A DNA stretch of 64,000 bases. It comes from Excoecaria cochinchinensis. Its lineage: Eukaryota; Streptophyta; Magnoliopsida; Malpighiales; Euphorbiaceae. The position numbers and the translations under genes were made by a program. The notes below the pieces were generated by a model. That model made no database searches. It was given only the letters and a program-made list of their open reading frames with translations, and was not told the origin of the DNA. The stretch is taken from contig CANTUQ010000070.1 of assembly GCA_947683425.1 (NCBI GenBank), positions 3,126,001 through 3,190,000 on the forward strand, given 5' to 3'. Below, piece after piece: positions 1 to 11,282 of this stretch (positions within the stretch are counted from its first letter, which is position 1; each line of letters begins with the position of its first letter).

Positions 1-240
1 CCTTACAAGCGTGAGCTATCGCCTCTTGGCCGAGCTCGACAAAGAGCTCTACGGATCCCACTACGGGGATGGTGGCGTTGCCCAGGCCAATCAAAGGGGT
101 GGCGTTCGGCTTCAGCTCTCCGATCGGCAGTCCCATGGCTCGGTAGGCCTGGAGAGTTAGGACGTTGACAGCACTGCCATTGTCCACCAGAATTCTCTTT
201 ACATTGAAGTTATTTATCCGAGCTCTTACAACGAGAGCAT
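1..240 (-). pseudogene. gypsy aspartic protease segment (partial)
   Basis: This segment lies in a different frame from the gag reading just upstream. It gives a peptide of the retrotransposon protease type: V-K-R-I-L-V-D-N-G-S-A-V-N-V-L, followed by a Y-R-A-M-G motif and a hydrophobic G-x-G-N-A-T stretch. The catalytic triad normally reads D-[ST]-G. Here it is D-N-G, so activity is doubtful. The frame change relative to gag is either a decay mutation or a former programmed shift. The remainder of pol would lie outside the window. Confidence 0.6.
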
Positions 241-2127
241 CCTCATGAGGGAACAGGACGTCTCGTGCGTCTTCGCTGGAAATGGTGACTGAGGCAGGCT
301 GCTCTGCCTGGCGGGAGAGGTAGACACCCTTGCTTTCCCTTTCTTGGGGAGATTTTCTCCGTAAGATGACCCTCCGGTGATTACGTTGATCACCCCGGCG
401 TAGGGCCTGCTTGGATCGGCGTTTCTGGGGTTCCTGCGCTCATCATCATCTGAGTCAGGATCGTCCCTTCTAGGCTTCGGTTGTCTGCAAGGTTCATCCC
501 CTCTGGCCGGGCCTATGAATCTCTTGAGGGCCCCGCGGCGTATCAGCCTTTCGATTTCTTTTTTTAGCGAAGTGCACTCGTCGGTTAAATGACCGACGTC
601 TCTGTGAAATTCGCAAAATTTGCTCGGGTCCCTTGTATCCCGGCTTCTTCCGGAGAGGTCTCTGGGCCAGTTGACTTTGCGGTGCTTCTCTTTGATCCAC
701 ATGAGCACCGCGGTTGGGGTAGCATTGAGAGGGGTGTACGTCCTCTCTGCCTGGTCGTCTGGACGCGGGTTCCGGTCTCTTCCCGATCCCCTGGCTTGGC
801 CTGAATTTCTGGAACTTTGAGCTCCATCTTGGCCTTTAGCTGTCCGATCGGAAGCGGGGACTCTTTGAGTAGAGCGATTGTCCGGATATTGAAGGCGGTC
901 CAGAACGCTGGTCCTTCCTCTCCTATTGGACCTAAGGGCATCATCCAACTGGATATGTTGCCTGGCTCTCTCCATCAGTTCGGCGAAGCTGGATGGGGGT
1001 CTTGTTGTAAGTGACTCGAAGAGTGGTCGGTCAGTGATGCCCCCTGATAAGGCGTTGGTCGCCATCTCAACACTGACATTTCTTACTTCAGACATGGTAG
1101 CCTGAAACCTGTCGATGTAGTCTCGAAGACTTTCATCTGTCCTTTGGTAAAGGTTGCACAGGTTGTTCACCGTCTTAGGCGCACATGTTTGCACAATGAA
1201 CCTCGTAGTGAACAGCTCCTTTAACTATCTGAATGACGTAACGGATCCCATGGGCAGCTCATGGAACCACGTCAATGCATCCCCTCCCAAAGTGGTGGGA
1301 AAAACCCTACAGGCTATTCTTTCGTCATAAGTATAGACCTATACCTTGGTCAAGTACTCTGCCAAGTGTGTGGTAGGATCTGTTTTGCCTGTATACCTTT
1401 CCATAACAACATCTCGCCACCTGGGGGGGAGCTCAGCATCGGTGATCTCTCTGCAGAAGGGGGAGGCAGTATTCCCACAAGTATTTCCTTCGAAGGCGCC
1501 TCTTTTGGGCGCGAGGACACCAAACTGCTTGAGCTTCTGCATAAGCCACTGGTCCTGTTTGTTCAACGGGTTCTGTTTGCTCAGGGTTGTGGCGGTGGAC
1601 TCGCCCTTGTGCTTTCTAGTTTGGCCGCGGCTCGGGGTGCACATGTAGGACACATCATCCCTCGCAGACAGAGTAGCAGACCTGTTGCTGTAGGGAGAGG
1701 CCCTACTTGCAGACACTATCTGCTTCCCCTTGTCGCTCTTGCCTAGGGTTCTGATTGCACTTTTCCTAGTTCCCTGAGCTCGGGATTCATTAATAATGAT
1801 TCCCTTGTTCCTGTTTCTCCTGAAGTCTTCGCCCGCGAGGTAATCCTCTTGGACTCTTTCAGAAGCAATTGGCATCTTACCCTTTTTAAGGGTTTGGACA
1901 ATACTTTTTGTAAAATCACTGAGGATGGCGCGCATGTCCCTTACAGTGATGGGGGTGTTCTCTGGTTGCCTAGCAGTGGCATTATCGAATTCGGGAAGGA
2001 GGTTTGTCCTCACAGGGGACCTGGTGGGCGCTGTCCTCCTTCTCGAGGTGCCTGATATGGCACGAGCATCGTCATCATGGTCATGGTCCATGGGGGTAGT
2101 ATTCTCGTTGGATCTTGAGTTCGACAT
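226..2127 (-). pseudogene. gypsy gag polyprotein, two in-frame stops
   Basis: Gag forms the retrotransposon capsid-like particle. The start ATG (MSNSRSNENTTP) lies about 20 bases past the leader. The product has an acidic, low-complexity N-terminus, then a retrotransposon gag core (F-P-T-T-L-G-G-D-A-L-T-W-F-H-E-L-P), a second helical segment (Y-Q-R-T-D-E-S-L-R-D-Y-I-D-R-F), and a C-terminal C-E-F-H-R-D-V-G-H-L-T-D-E-C knuckle. The two long open stretches are in one frame, separated by TAG codons at 1339-1341 and 1225-1227. The second looks like a CAG-to-TAG change. The last dozen codons are out of register with the protease segment. The match to the family is clear; the gene is non-functional. 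Confidence 0.85.
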
Positions 2128-2229
2128 CTCTCAATGAAAGCACCAAATGATAAATCCAAAAATGTCTTTATCTGTAGGAGAGAGGTCGATCCTATGGCAT
2201 CCATGATGACCTTGAGAATGTATCCATGG

Positions 2230-3209
2230 AGTGTGACCGGTTAGTTTCTATTATAGTTATTAGTATTTGTCTTTGATTCTAACTTATTTATTTTTAATTT
2301 TCTGACCTCACCAAAGGCATTGCAGATATATTGCTCCTCTACCTCGAAGGTCATAAGTTGCCCATACTTTCTATTATTGATATTTTTGTTTATGCCCGTG
2401 AATATTAATTTTAGCTTTTGTTATACATTTTGCAGGTCTTCAAAATTTTGGACAGTGAAGTTAGGAGGTTTATTTTTCACATTTTTCTCAAAAATCATTT
2501 GAATATAAATTAGTATAGAGGAATTATTTTCTTGAACTTGTCATTGATAGTTTTTATACTTTGTAAATATAATTATACTTTGTAATTTTTTTTTTCAATA
2601 AATGAAAAGAATTTATTATATTTTTGTATAAAATATATGTGAATGATATGTACCGTACATGTAATATTATAAAATGGTTTATATTATAAAGTACCATTCT
2701 GCTATCTATGTCTGGTGTATTATGATAAATCAAAAGGCATTATATATTAGTTGAAAGTGAACACAATTAGCGAAAGAAAATCTAGTCGCTAAAAAGTATT
2801 TTTAATGACCGAAATTCCATTCATTGAAAGTGAACACAATCAGCGAAGGGAAAATCCGGTCGCTAAAAGGTATTTTTAACGACCGGAATTCCTTTCGTTG
2901 AAAGTGAAAACAATCAGCGAAGGGAAAATTCGGTCGCTAAAAGGTATCTTCAACGACCGGAATTCCCTTCGTTGAAAGTGAAAACAATCAGCGAAGGGCA
3001 AATCCGGTCGTTAAAAATCAGTATTTAACGACCGAAAATATTCCGGTCGTTAAAGACATTAACGACCGGATTCAAAATCCGGTCGTCTATACCTTTAACG
3101 AAGGGGCTTTTACCGATCGGATTTTCCGGTCGTTATTGGACTTTAACGACCGGATTTTGACTTTTAACGACCGGATTTCCCTTCGTTAAAGGCTATTTTT
3201 CTTGTAGTG
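2230..3209. mobile_element. CACTA (En/Spm) fragment, one intact end
   Basis: The right end reads GGCTATTTTTCTTGTAGTG. Its reverse complement is a standard CACTA terminal inverted repeat (CACTACAAGAAAAATAGCC). A dense subterminal array precedes it. I find no matching CACTA terminus on the left, so the element is truncated there and the left limit is approximate. A GCAG-bounded stretch near 2320-2450 could be a leftover exon but carries no domain I recognise. Its subterminal motif (AACGACCGGA) differs from that of the two large CACTA elements, so it is another family. Confidence 0.7.
2751..3209. repeat. CACTA subterminal repeat array (~73-bp units)
   Basis: TTGAAAGTGAA recurs at 2751, 2824, 2898 and 2972, giving about four units of 73-74 bp. 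Beyond them are shorter, denser copies in both orientations of AACGACCGGAATT and TCCGGTCGTTAAA. In En/Spm such subterminal motifs bind the element's regulatory protein; that role here is inferred from family. Confidence 0.8.
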
Positions 3210-3348
3210 TGAGATAACCCTGCAATGAGAAGAGCCCGGTCGGACCAGGCGTGAGCACTCCGAAGCTTAAGTTAGTAGCTTAGAGAGAGAATGTGCTTTA
3301 GAGAGATAATGGTGTGAATTCAATATCTGGTGCCATCGTTGGCTGAAC

Positions 3349-3356
3349 TATTTATA
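3349..3356 (-). promoter_or_regulatory. TATA box in gypsy LTR
   Basis: TATAAATA on the minus strand inside the LTR, about 270 bases from its outer end. The related LTRs at 40.3 kb and 48.8 kb have the same box in a CTCTATAAATACC context, which supports it as the element's promoter. Confidence 0.6.
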
Positions 3357-3625
3357 AGAGATAGTCGAGGGGCACTTGAGTGCCTGGAGAGTGATTACTG
3401 GCTGTCAGAGTAGGTATCCGGCGACATGACAGGGAGCAGGTGGTAGGCATGGGCGCTGTCTTGAGTCAGGCGGCTGATGGGACTGGCGGTCACATCAGCC
3501 GATCGGGCATGTGCGCTGCCTAGGGGCTCGTGTCTGATAATTTTAGCTGATGGGCTTTGGGCCTTGCCAGTTTAAATGGGCCGACAGGATGGGACTTAGA
3601 GCAAATGATATTTGCTGAGTTATCA

Positions 3626-4440
3626 AGAATGAAATAAGAAGTTTGGATTTAATCCAATTCTAAAAAGGATGACTTTAAAAACCACTTTCTTTGCGGCTGT
3701 TGAAAAATAACTGGAATTTTCGCTTAAATTCCAACGCCGGTTCAATTGAGCAACCCCGGTTCGCTTGACACAATATATGAAGCATTGCCCGAAAGCCAAC
3801 TCCCGTTCGACTTGATTCCAACGGCTGCAATAGCTTAGCCAAATCAAATTATCCTGTTAAAAACAATTAAGTACTATATTAAATTTAAATTCATCCTCTT
3901 ATTTGTGCAAAATAACCAATTGACCCAAAAACTATAAAAATTACAAACGATCACCAAATAACTCAAAAACACTCATGCATATTACCTTGGATTAAAAATA
4001 ATTACTCAAATTGACTATAAAATTACACATAACACTCAAAATTAACACTTAAAACCTACTAAAAACATAGATAAATATAGTAATATCAATGTACCTACAT
4101 GGCACTAAAGTGGACCTCTCACAAATTAGAATTGGGTCTCACAACTGGTGATGCTCTAAGTTGCCATTCCCTGGTGTCAGTAGGATCTTGGCCGATGATA
4201 TTTCTCGTTCTTTCTTCATAATCTCTTTCTCTTCTCTCATTTTGAGAGCTTTTGCTTATGGCCTAACGCATACATGGCTTTTTAAATTTGCTACCATCTA
4301 AGGCTCTTGGTGCAAGTTTGGTACTTGTTGTTTTTAGGCCTTAACTAGCGTATTTTTCAGCATATCGTGCTTTTCACCTTTTATCCGTATCATGTTTTTT
4401 TTTTTGTTAACGGATGTAATGGTCAAAAACTAAAAAATAG
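3626..4440. other. intergenic, no gene seen
   Basis: AT-rich sequence beyond the outer end of the gypsy LTR. The minus-strand open stretch at 3623-3847 crosses the LTR boundary and matches nothing I know. No repeat structure or coding pattern stands out. Confidence 0.5.
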
Positions 4441-4539
4441 CTTTCTATGTTTGTAGACAACATCGCCTTTTGTAAAGAGATTCTTAGGGCTGCTAATCTG
4501 ATGGACAAGTGTAATACCTCTAACACTTGTAAAAATATG

Positions 4540-4960
4540 ATGTTCATCAACTGGTGTCCTCCTCCGTCTGAATGGTTGAAGGTTAACCGAGTATTGAAAA
4601 GTAGCCAAGCAGGTGCAGCCTTCTCAGGTGGGATCTTGTGTGACTGGAATGGGAACTTCCTAGGTGGTTTCATGAGGAATATTGGTGTTTGTAGTTTTAT
4701 TAATGCTGAGATTTAGAATATTTTTATGGCCTCAATATCGCTTGGGATAAGGGTTTTAGAAAGGTGATTCTTGAGGTTGACAGTAAGGTGGCTTCCTTCT
4801 TGTTTAATGACACTACCATTCAGGTTGCTTTTTCCTTGGTTTTTAGAGAAATCAAAAGGATTCTTAACAGTTAACACGGACTGGAATATCAAAGTTCAAC
4901 ATGTTAGAGAGAGGGGAATCAAGTCTGGCTTGCTAATGCAGGTGTGAAGCATCCTCAAGG
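4540..4960 (+). pseudogene. RNase H-like domain fragment (non-LTR type)
   Basis: The translation P-P-P-S-E-W-L-K-V-N followed by G-G-I-L-C-D-W-N-G-N-F-L-G-G-F and I-N-A-E-I matches the plant RNase H-like domain (RVT_3) found at the end of LINE polyproteins and in stand-alone plant copies. A TAG stop follows I-N-A-E-I, yet the pattern continues (L-E-V-D-S-K-V-A-S-F-L). The usual N-T-D-G-A catalytic stretch after W-L-K-V-N is replaced, so the fragment is dead. No reverse transcriptase lies upstream. Confidence 0.65.
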
Positions 4961-5731
4961 TCTCCACATGTTTTCTTCTATTCTAGCACGTCTCATTACC
5001 AGATTTTATTATGTTGATGCTTATTTATTTCTTCTGTTATGGTGATTTTGCAGTAAAAGTACTAAAGAGAGTGATAAGAGAGGTACTTTTTAAAATGTGC
5101 GTCAATCTCTCTTTATGATGGCTTATCACACAAATAATAATAATAAAAGTTGACATTGTAAACCATTATAATTTTATTTTATCGGATGTCCCCTAAGGGA
5201 CACCATTATAATTTAAATTTTATTGTTGCAATATGTTTTTTTTTTTTATTTTATTTTTGTATTCATATCAATATATGTTAGATATATACCTTTTGGAGGA
5301 ATGTACTGATTTACCTCAATCATTTCTTAGAAATATTCATTTTTTTTAATCCAAAAATGCTCTTAAAATTTTGAAAATTAGTGCTATTTTGTTTAACTTT
5401 TTTGTAAATTTGTTAAAAAGAGACTAATGATGCTGATGTGAACGTTGCGGTGATTGACACTATGCACACAAGACATCTACGTGTACGAACTGTCAGTCCA
5501 CATATCCATCCATGTCATCAATGTTGTTATGTAATCCTTTAGCATATGCTCCAAAATATAGAAAAATTATTGGCTCTGAAAAAAATACTTGTAATTCACA
5601 CATCCGAACTCTAGTTATGCTTTTAATAAGCTTGCTCAGTTCATGTACGAATGAATCGACTTCTGTTCTTCAACCTGCACAAAACCTTTAATCTAAATCC
5701 TTTTACTAAAGCAGAGCAAGCTGATGATAAC
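4961..5731. other. intergenic, AT-rich
   Basis: Contains a short AAT run near 5140, poly-T tracts, and nothing recognisable as a gene. It ends where homology to the second OPR block begins. Confidence 0.5.
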
Positions 5732-6481
5732 GAGCATTTTCTCTCTGCGAATGCAAACATTACAAGTCTTAAACAACTTGGTGGCACTCTCCTCTCTTAG
5801 GCCTTAAAAGCACAAAGGTTAGCTGCCAAGTCATCTCTAAGCATTAGTTTGAATTAATTTGAATTTTCAAACTATGACTTATACAAATGGACCAAACATA
5901 ACAATGAATGAATCAATCAAACATATATATAAAGTCACCTCATCAGGCAGTGGTAGTTTTGACGCTTGATACGGGACTCTTGAAATTAATATGACAGTCA
6001 TGTTTGCTCTACAGATCTTTTGAATGGTTCATGATATGACAAGCATAGGGTTAATCTCATCTACTTATGCACTTAAACGGAAAAATGACAAAAAAAAATT
6101 ATAATATAAAAATATATCAATTTATCTATTTTAACATAAAAAGTCACTTTATTTAGAAACCAATCAAAACCCTAGCTACTAGAATATACAGTTAGCATGT
6201 TAACTTATTAGCACACATTTCTAATTCTCCAATTCCTACATATGCTTCCTTTAATTGGTTTCTTAAATTTCACATTTTTTTTTTATCATTTCTAGGAAGA
6301 ATAAGCTTATGAGTTGGCATGACAACTGTATATTCCGATAAAATTTTAATCAATTATATGCTAAAATGACTTTTTAAGTTTGAATAAATAAGTTTAAGTA
6401 TTTTTATGTTATAAAATTTTATTTCGTAACTTTTTCATTATAAACAAACCTATAAGTGTAATGCCTGTGGATGAACTTAAC

Positions 6482-6553
6482 CTGCACAAGCACACAATAT
6501 TATAATCACGAGGAGTCTGCACAAGCACACAATATTATAAGCATTAGGAGTGT
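6482..6553. repeat. 35-bp direct repeat, two units
   Basis: CTGCACAAGCACACAATATT occurs at 6482 and again at 6517, with similar bases after each. The second OPR block has only one partial copy of this stretch near 34398, so the doubling is specific to copy A. Confidence 0.6.
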
Positions 6554-6599
6554 GCACATTAGATCGGGTCAAAATCCAATCCTACCTGAACATTCTGCA

Positions 6600-7463
6600 T
6601 TCAAAATTCTTATATATTTTTTAATTTGAGCTATATATTTTTTTTAGTAGATGAAGAGTTTCTTTCTTGTTCAAATCTAGTGATGGGTTAACAGAGTGAT
6701 TTATGCAAGACAGGGAATTAAAAAAATATTGACCCAATGGTTTGTTTATGAGAAGCAAGACTTATTAGGTGAATAATTGAAAGTAGCAGCAGTTAACCTT
6801 ACTTGGTCTACTTGCTTTCAGCTTCACTAGTGTGCTTATTCATCATCCACTTTTGGAACGACAAAAATCCAATCACCAATCACTTTTTCCAAAGGGCTTA
6901 TAAATATATAAACAACACAATGATCAATAATACAAGCTTTCTCTGCATGTATAAAGACTTTTTTTTTTTTTTTTTTGGTGCTAACTGTTGGCCGGATGTG
7001 GTAGCAATTGTTCCATTGGAAAGACTTAGGTGAGGAGTCAATTTACAGTTAAATGCCGTGGGTGCACGTGGGTAATGGCGGTGCCTTTGCTAGCACAAAT
7101 TGATTTTGACAGCAATGGTGGAGCGCCTGAAATCTACAACTGGTAACAAATTTGTAACTGGTGTCAGCAGTTCAATTCCCAGCAGAAGCTCTTGCTGTAG
7201 AGAACATTGTTGGCTAGGGTGCCGTGGATGCCTGTAGACTGTTAAGTACATTATAAGAATAATGTTGACACATTTTCCAACACCAGTTGGTTTTAGGAAA
7301 AATGATAGAGCGTGTGATCACAATACTAAATTTATTTCGAACTCAGAGATTTTATAGCCATAATCTTGTGTTAAAACTTATTGATATAACTCAAATACTA
7401 TCTAGCATACACCTTCACGCCAATTATTTTCTATCGAAAGAATGATTTTGAAAATACAAGGTC
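6600..7463. other. 3' flank of OPR copy A
   Basis: Holds a run of about 19 T near 6961 and a short GC-richer piece to about 7240 that is absent from the same place in copy B. This suggests a small insertion, but I cannot assign it to an element class. The polyadenylation region of the minus-strand OPR gene should lie just below 7464; no single signal stands out. Confidence 0.4.
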
Positions 7464-9757
7464 CTAATGTGTGTTTTCAAGAAATGGATAATCAGTGTAA
7501 CCAATCACTGGATCAGACGTGTAAAATGTATCCCTATTGTACTTGTTGAGAGGAGCATCAAGTTCAAATCTCTTTGGTAAATCTGGATTGGCAAGGAAAA
7601 GACGACCATAAATGATGAGATCCGCACGGTTTTCTTCCAGAGCTTTGTTCCCATCGTCCCTATCATATCCCCCGGCCACGAAAAATGTACTTTTGAAAGC
7701 TTTTCTCATAGGCAAAAGACTCTGTGGACATTCAAACTTTTCACCAACTGTTTTCATCCTAGGTTCAACCATATGGCAGAAAAGAATTCCATATTTATTC
7801 AAGGACTCTGCCATGTAAACTCCCAAAGCCTCTGGATTTGAGTCTCCTGATTCCATATAGTTTGCAAATGGAGATAATCTTATTCCAACTTTATCAGCTC
7901 CTATCTCCTTGGCTATTGCTTCAACAACATCCAAAGCAAAACGACACCGGTTCTCTAGTGATCCACCGTATTCATCTGTTCTATCATTCACTTCATCTTT
8001 CATAAACTGGTCTATTAGGAAGCCATGAGCCCCATGGATCTCTACTCCATCAAAACCTACAAGGTATTTAAAAATAGCAGTTATACAAAACTAGGTTCTC
8101 TAGTAATTGAAAAGCAAACTTGGAAAGAAAAGAATAAAATGTTGTGTGTGGAAAAAAAACCTACCAGCTTCAATGGCATTTCTCGCAGCCATTCTAAAAT
8201 CATTCACAATTTGAGGAATTTCATCGGTTCTTAGCCGCCTTGGAGGTGTGAACGTTGCAACATCAATGCCATTAGCTTGAATTTGGGGAGTGAAAGGCTT
8301 GTCTGTGCAAGAGATTGGTGCTTGCCCATTTGGCTGAAATCCTACAAAGATAAACTATAGGGATCATATAAAGAGTAAAACAATACTCCGAAAGGAACAA
8401 CCTTTTCACGCAAGTAAAAAGAGAGCCTCCAATTATGCCCAAAAGATTTGCGCCAATAAATTTCTTGCATCAAGAAGTAACATTCAAGTAAATAAATTAT
8501 ACTACTAGGTGCTGCCATTGAAACCAGTGAAATAAGAAGAGACAGAGCCTTCCCTTGACCCACCAAAAGATTAGGAAAGGTAACTATCATTGTTGTGCGG
8601 AAAAAAACAGAACCAACAAAAGAAGGGTTTCAAGCATAAGAAATATTTGCTCACAACCACCGTAAAATTAGCATTAACAACTCACCAGCATAACAAACAA
8701 GGAAACGCAGAAAAAAATATGATCTTGACAGTTCTGTCAATTCATTTCTTGAATGTCATAAATAATTTTAAAAGATACAGATCATATGTAAATTTACCAC
8801 TAACAAGTTGCACAGTAAACTCGAAGTTGATTTTCAGAAAAATAAAGCACAGCAGCTGCTGCATAGCCACAAATAGAGTAAGCCGGTCCAGCCCAATTTA
8901 TGTTACTTTTCACTTTTTTGACAGACGGATAAGTTAACACTACCATTTCAAACACAATTTGACTGTCATAAGTGGAAAGCACAGTGTACTCTAAGGCCTA
9001 GAAATGGAAGACAAATCGGAACTACTTAGTCGGTTGACAATGACAGAAGGGGCGATGCAATCCTAGACAAACGTACTGTGATAATTATTTCAACCAATAC
9101 AATATAGCACACTTTTTTGGACCAACTCAAAGCATATGAACTTGTAATTGGTGCCATTACATAATACTTTTTAACAATACAAAACTCTGAAGACGAACCT
9201 GCATTTGAAACCCTTCCAACATGCACAATTTGACAAAAGAAGATGCCACCTTTGGCATGAACAGCATCTACAATGGGTTTCCATGCCTCAATTTGTTCCT
9301 TGGTCCAAATACCAGGAGTATCAGTATACCTTAAATACACACAAAGAAACTGAAAACATTAAAATAAAGTTAAATTTACTAAAGTAAGAAACCAAAAGCT
9401 TTATATATAGTACAATGCAAATACCCTTGAGCAGTATCAGAAACTCCTGTAGCTTCAGAAATAAGAAGACCCCCTCTTGTTGTTCTCTGAGAATAATAAA
9501 GGATGGCATGAGGTTGAGGAACATTGTTGTAAGATCTCTGCCGGGTTAATGGTGCCAAAACAATTCTGAACCATAAAAAGTTAATAACAAACATTAATTT
9601 AGAAAATAGAACTCTGCTTTTTTGACCAAAAATACAGAGCAAATTAAAGTAGAATGAAGAATTGAAAACATGGGTATAAATGATACCTATGAGAAAGATT
9701 GAACTTTCCCATCTTGTATGGAGTGAGAAGAGGAATAGTGGGAGATTGGGCAGACAT
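7464..9757 (-). CDS. OPR: 12-oxophytodienoate reductase-like protein, copy A
   Basis: FMN-dependent ene-reductase of the old yellow enzyme family, closest in pattern to the cytosolic OPR1/OPR11 group and not to peroxisomal OPR3 (no S-K-L-type tail; it ends F-L-E-N-T-H). Minus-strand exons: 9757-9687, 9565-9425, 9329-9199, 8341-8165, 8056-7464. All borders are GT..AG. The joined length of 1113 bases gives 370 residues plus TAG, normal for the family. Visible motifs are P-L-L-T-P-Y-K-M-G near the start, A-P-L-T-R-Q-R-S-Y, S-E-A-T-G-V-S, I-H-G-A-H-G at 180-185, N-D-R-T-D-E-Y-G-G, and G-R-L-F-L-A-N-P-D-L-P-K-R. The two FMN/substrate His are H181 and H184. Residue 186, normally the proton-donor Tyr, is Phe (TTC). 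Residue 106 is Val where the family and copy B have Trp. The fold should be intact; the catalytic range is uncertain. Confidence 0.93.
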
Positions 9758-10559
9758 AGCAGTGTTAAAAGTTGTGTTCTTCTTGCTGTAATGTAATGTG
9801 GTTTCATGATTATTTGAACAACTTTTAGATATAAATAGGAAGACAAGTCGGCTGCTTTCTTACGTAGAAAAATCAATGTTTCTAAAACCGGTCTATAATA
9901 GCATCCCATCTTTCATGCCGCCTTTCTAAGTGACGCACCCGATGACGGAGGAATTTGGTCGCCATTTAATATATATTCAATTTTATGGTAATTCAAATGA
10001 ATTGTAAATCCGTGCACCAATACATTGACTATTATCGGCTTGTTCAGTGATGCATGGCGCATGAAATTCTCGCACGTCTTGAATTAATAGTAAGAAAAGA
10101 AATTGATAACACTTTTATCAAAAAGTTAAAGAAAACTTCTCCCAAAAAATTTTCTTTAATTTTGATTTATGAATAAATAATGCATATCAATATGGATAAA
10201 GTGATATAATTTACTTGTGTCAAAAATATTATCATTTTTTTATTTCCAACTAACAAATAATTATGAATTTTTGGCCATTGTTTAATTAGGGTTCTTTTCC
10301 ACTTTTACTCCCAAAAATTCTAAGTATATATTAGGAAAAAAAGACTATGAATAATATATACATATAATTATTGTCATATTCCTAGTTAAAAATAATACCA
10401 ATTAGTCAATTAGTAATATTATCATTTTTCATTTTTATTTCTTTTTACAGTCGGTATAACCCATATCCAAATCATTGCATACGACCAAACTAATTGTCTA
10501 ATTGAAAGTTTGGAAGTTGGATTTTCGCTGTCCTTTCGTTGTTGTGTTTCCATTAATTG
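9758..10559. other. upstream region of OPR copy A
   Basis: The first ~140 bases are homologous to the upstream of copy B, then homology stops. Beyond lies AT-rich DNA up to the first copia-like coding sequence. I see no copia 5' LTR or primer-binding site here, so the copia element probably lost its 5' end. No clear TATA box can be placed on the minus strand. Confidence 0.5.
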
Positions 10560-10592
10560 GTGTTATTATTTTTTGGATTTAATTAGCTGTCG

Positions 10593-11282
10593 TTTATCCT
10601 ATTTGTTCTCCACCAATACGCTCCACTTTGAATATTGTTTATTTGTTTTGGATTGTTGGGCTACTTTTGGCAAAAGTCTTGTTATTTTGAAATGGATGAG
10701 TCTAGATTACCTATTACTAAAATGGCTGGAGAATTTATTTGTATTTTTGTGAATGAATATCCTAAATTCATCAAGTATCAAAATTCATTAAAAGTCCCAT
10801 ATGTCACTACAAATATTGGGTTAGGGGAACCAAAAATACATGCCTTTTCTCTTCTTCATCTCAGCGGGTCATTGATTCCGGTGTAATGGATCATATGATT
10901 GGTAACAAAAAAGTTTTTTCTACTTTTCGGGCATATATTTATCCTATTTGTTCTCCACCAATACGCTCCACTTTGAATATTGTTTATTTGTTTTGGATTG
11001 TTGGGCTATTTTTGGCAAAAGTCTTGTTATTTTGAAATGGATGAGTCTAGATTACCTATTACTAAAATGGCTAGAGAATTTATTTGTATTTTTGTGAATG
11101 AATATCCTAAATTCATCAAGTATCAAAATTCATTAAAAGTCCCATCTGTCACGGCAAATGTTGGGTTAGGGGAACCAAAAATACATGCCTTTTCTCTTCT
11201 TCATCTCAGTGGGTCATTGATTCCGGTGTAACGGATCATATGACTGGTAACAAGAAAGTTTTTTCTACTTTTCGGACATATA
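10593..11282 (+). repeat. 345-bp tandem duplication in copia gag/protease region
   Basis: The stretch from TTATCCTATTTGTTCTCC to the CTTTTCGG(A/G)CATATA end occurs twice head-to-tail at an offset of 345 bases, with about ten differences by eye. The offset is a multiple of three, so the frame is kept. The second copy leads into the protease. Confidence 0.9.

Larger units (their letters stand above)
1..3625 (-). mobile_element. Ty3/gypsy LTR retrotransposon, 5' part
   Basis: Read on the minus strand the order is 5' LTR, leader, gag, then a protease-like segment running off the window at base 1. The outer LTR end is at 3625 (minus TGATAA...), the inner end at 2148 (minus ...TTATCA). It is followed at once by TTTGGTGCTTTCATTGAGAG, a primer-site/leader segment also seen, slightly changed, after the left LTR of the 40.3-49.3 kb element. 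The LTRs of the two elements share a TATAAATA box and a GGAGTG(C/T)TCACG block, so they are related families. The gag end has the C-x2-H-x4-H-x4-C form common in Tat-like gypsy gag; that lineage call is an inference. The copy is dead, with stops, a frameshift and a CACTA insertion. Confidence 0.85.
2148..3625 (-). repeat. gypsy 5' LTR, split by a CACTA fragment
   Basis: The LTR runs from 3625 inward to about 3210, is interrupted by CACTA-derived sequence ending at 3209, and appears to resume from roughly 2230 down to 2148. After the GACCGGG block, the related LTR at 40.3 kb has just over 100 more bases before its end; here about 30 lie outside the insertion and about 80 inside it, which fits. 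No partner LTR is in the window, so no identity-based age can be given. Confidence 0.65.
5732..9895. repeat. segmental duplication copy A (OPR block)
   Basis: Homologous to 34220-37975 in the same orientation. Matching landmarks include GAGCATTTTCTCT at the left, the AGATCGGGTCAAAA segment near 6565 versus 34433, TTATTTCGAACTC near 7330 versus 35720, the whole OPR gene, and upstream sequence to the ACAAGTCGGCT stretch. Copy A carries extra DNA in the 3' flank and in intron 3. The two copies lie in tandem, pushed apart by the nested elements between them. Confidence 0.85.

Noticed and set aside
226..2137. Long plus-strand frames (for example 1261-1746 and 817-1014) opposite gag
   Set aside because: Antisense shadows of the gag coding sequence, with no recognised domain.
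6961..7240. Possible SINE: T-run plus AGTTCAATTCC, a box-B-like word
   Set aside because: The T-run is on the wrong side for the orientation of the box B word, box A is not convincing, and no target duplication was found.
8590..8937. Plus-strand 115-codon frame in OPR copy A intron 3
   Set aside because: Lies in the intron segment missing from copy B, has no recognised domain, and has AT-rich random-like composition.
10000..10500. 5' LTR of the copia element
   Set aside because: No match to the TGTTACGAATATAATTG start of the 3' LTR and no primer site, so I treat the element as 5'-truncated.
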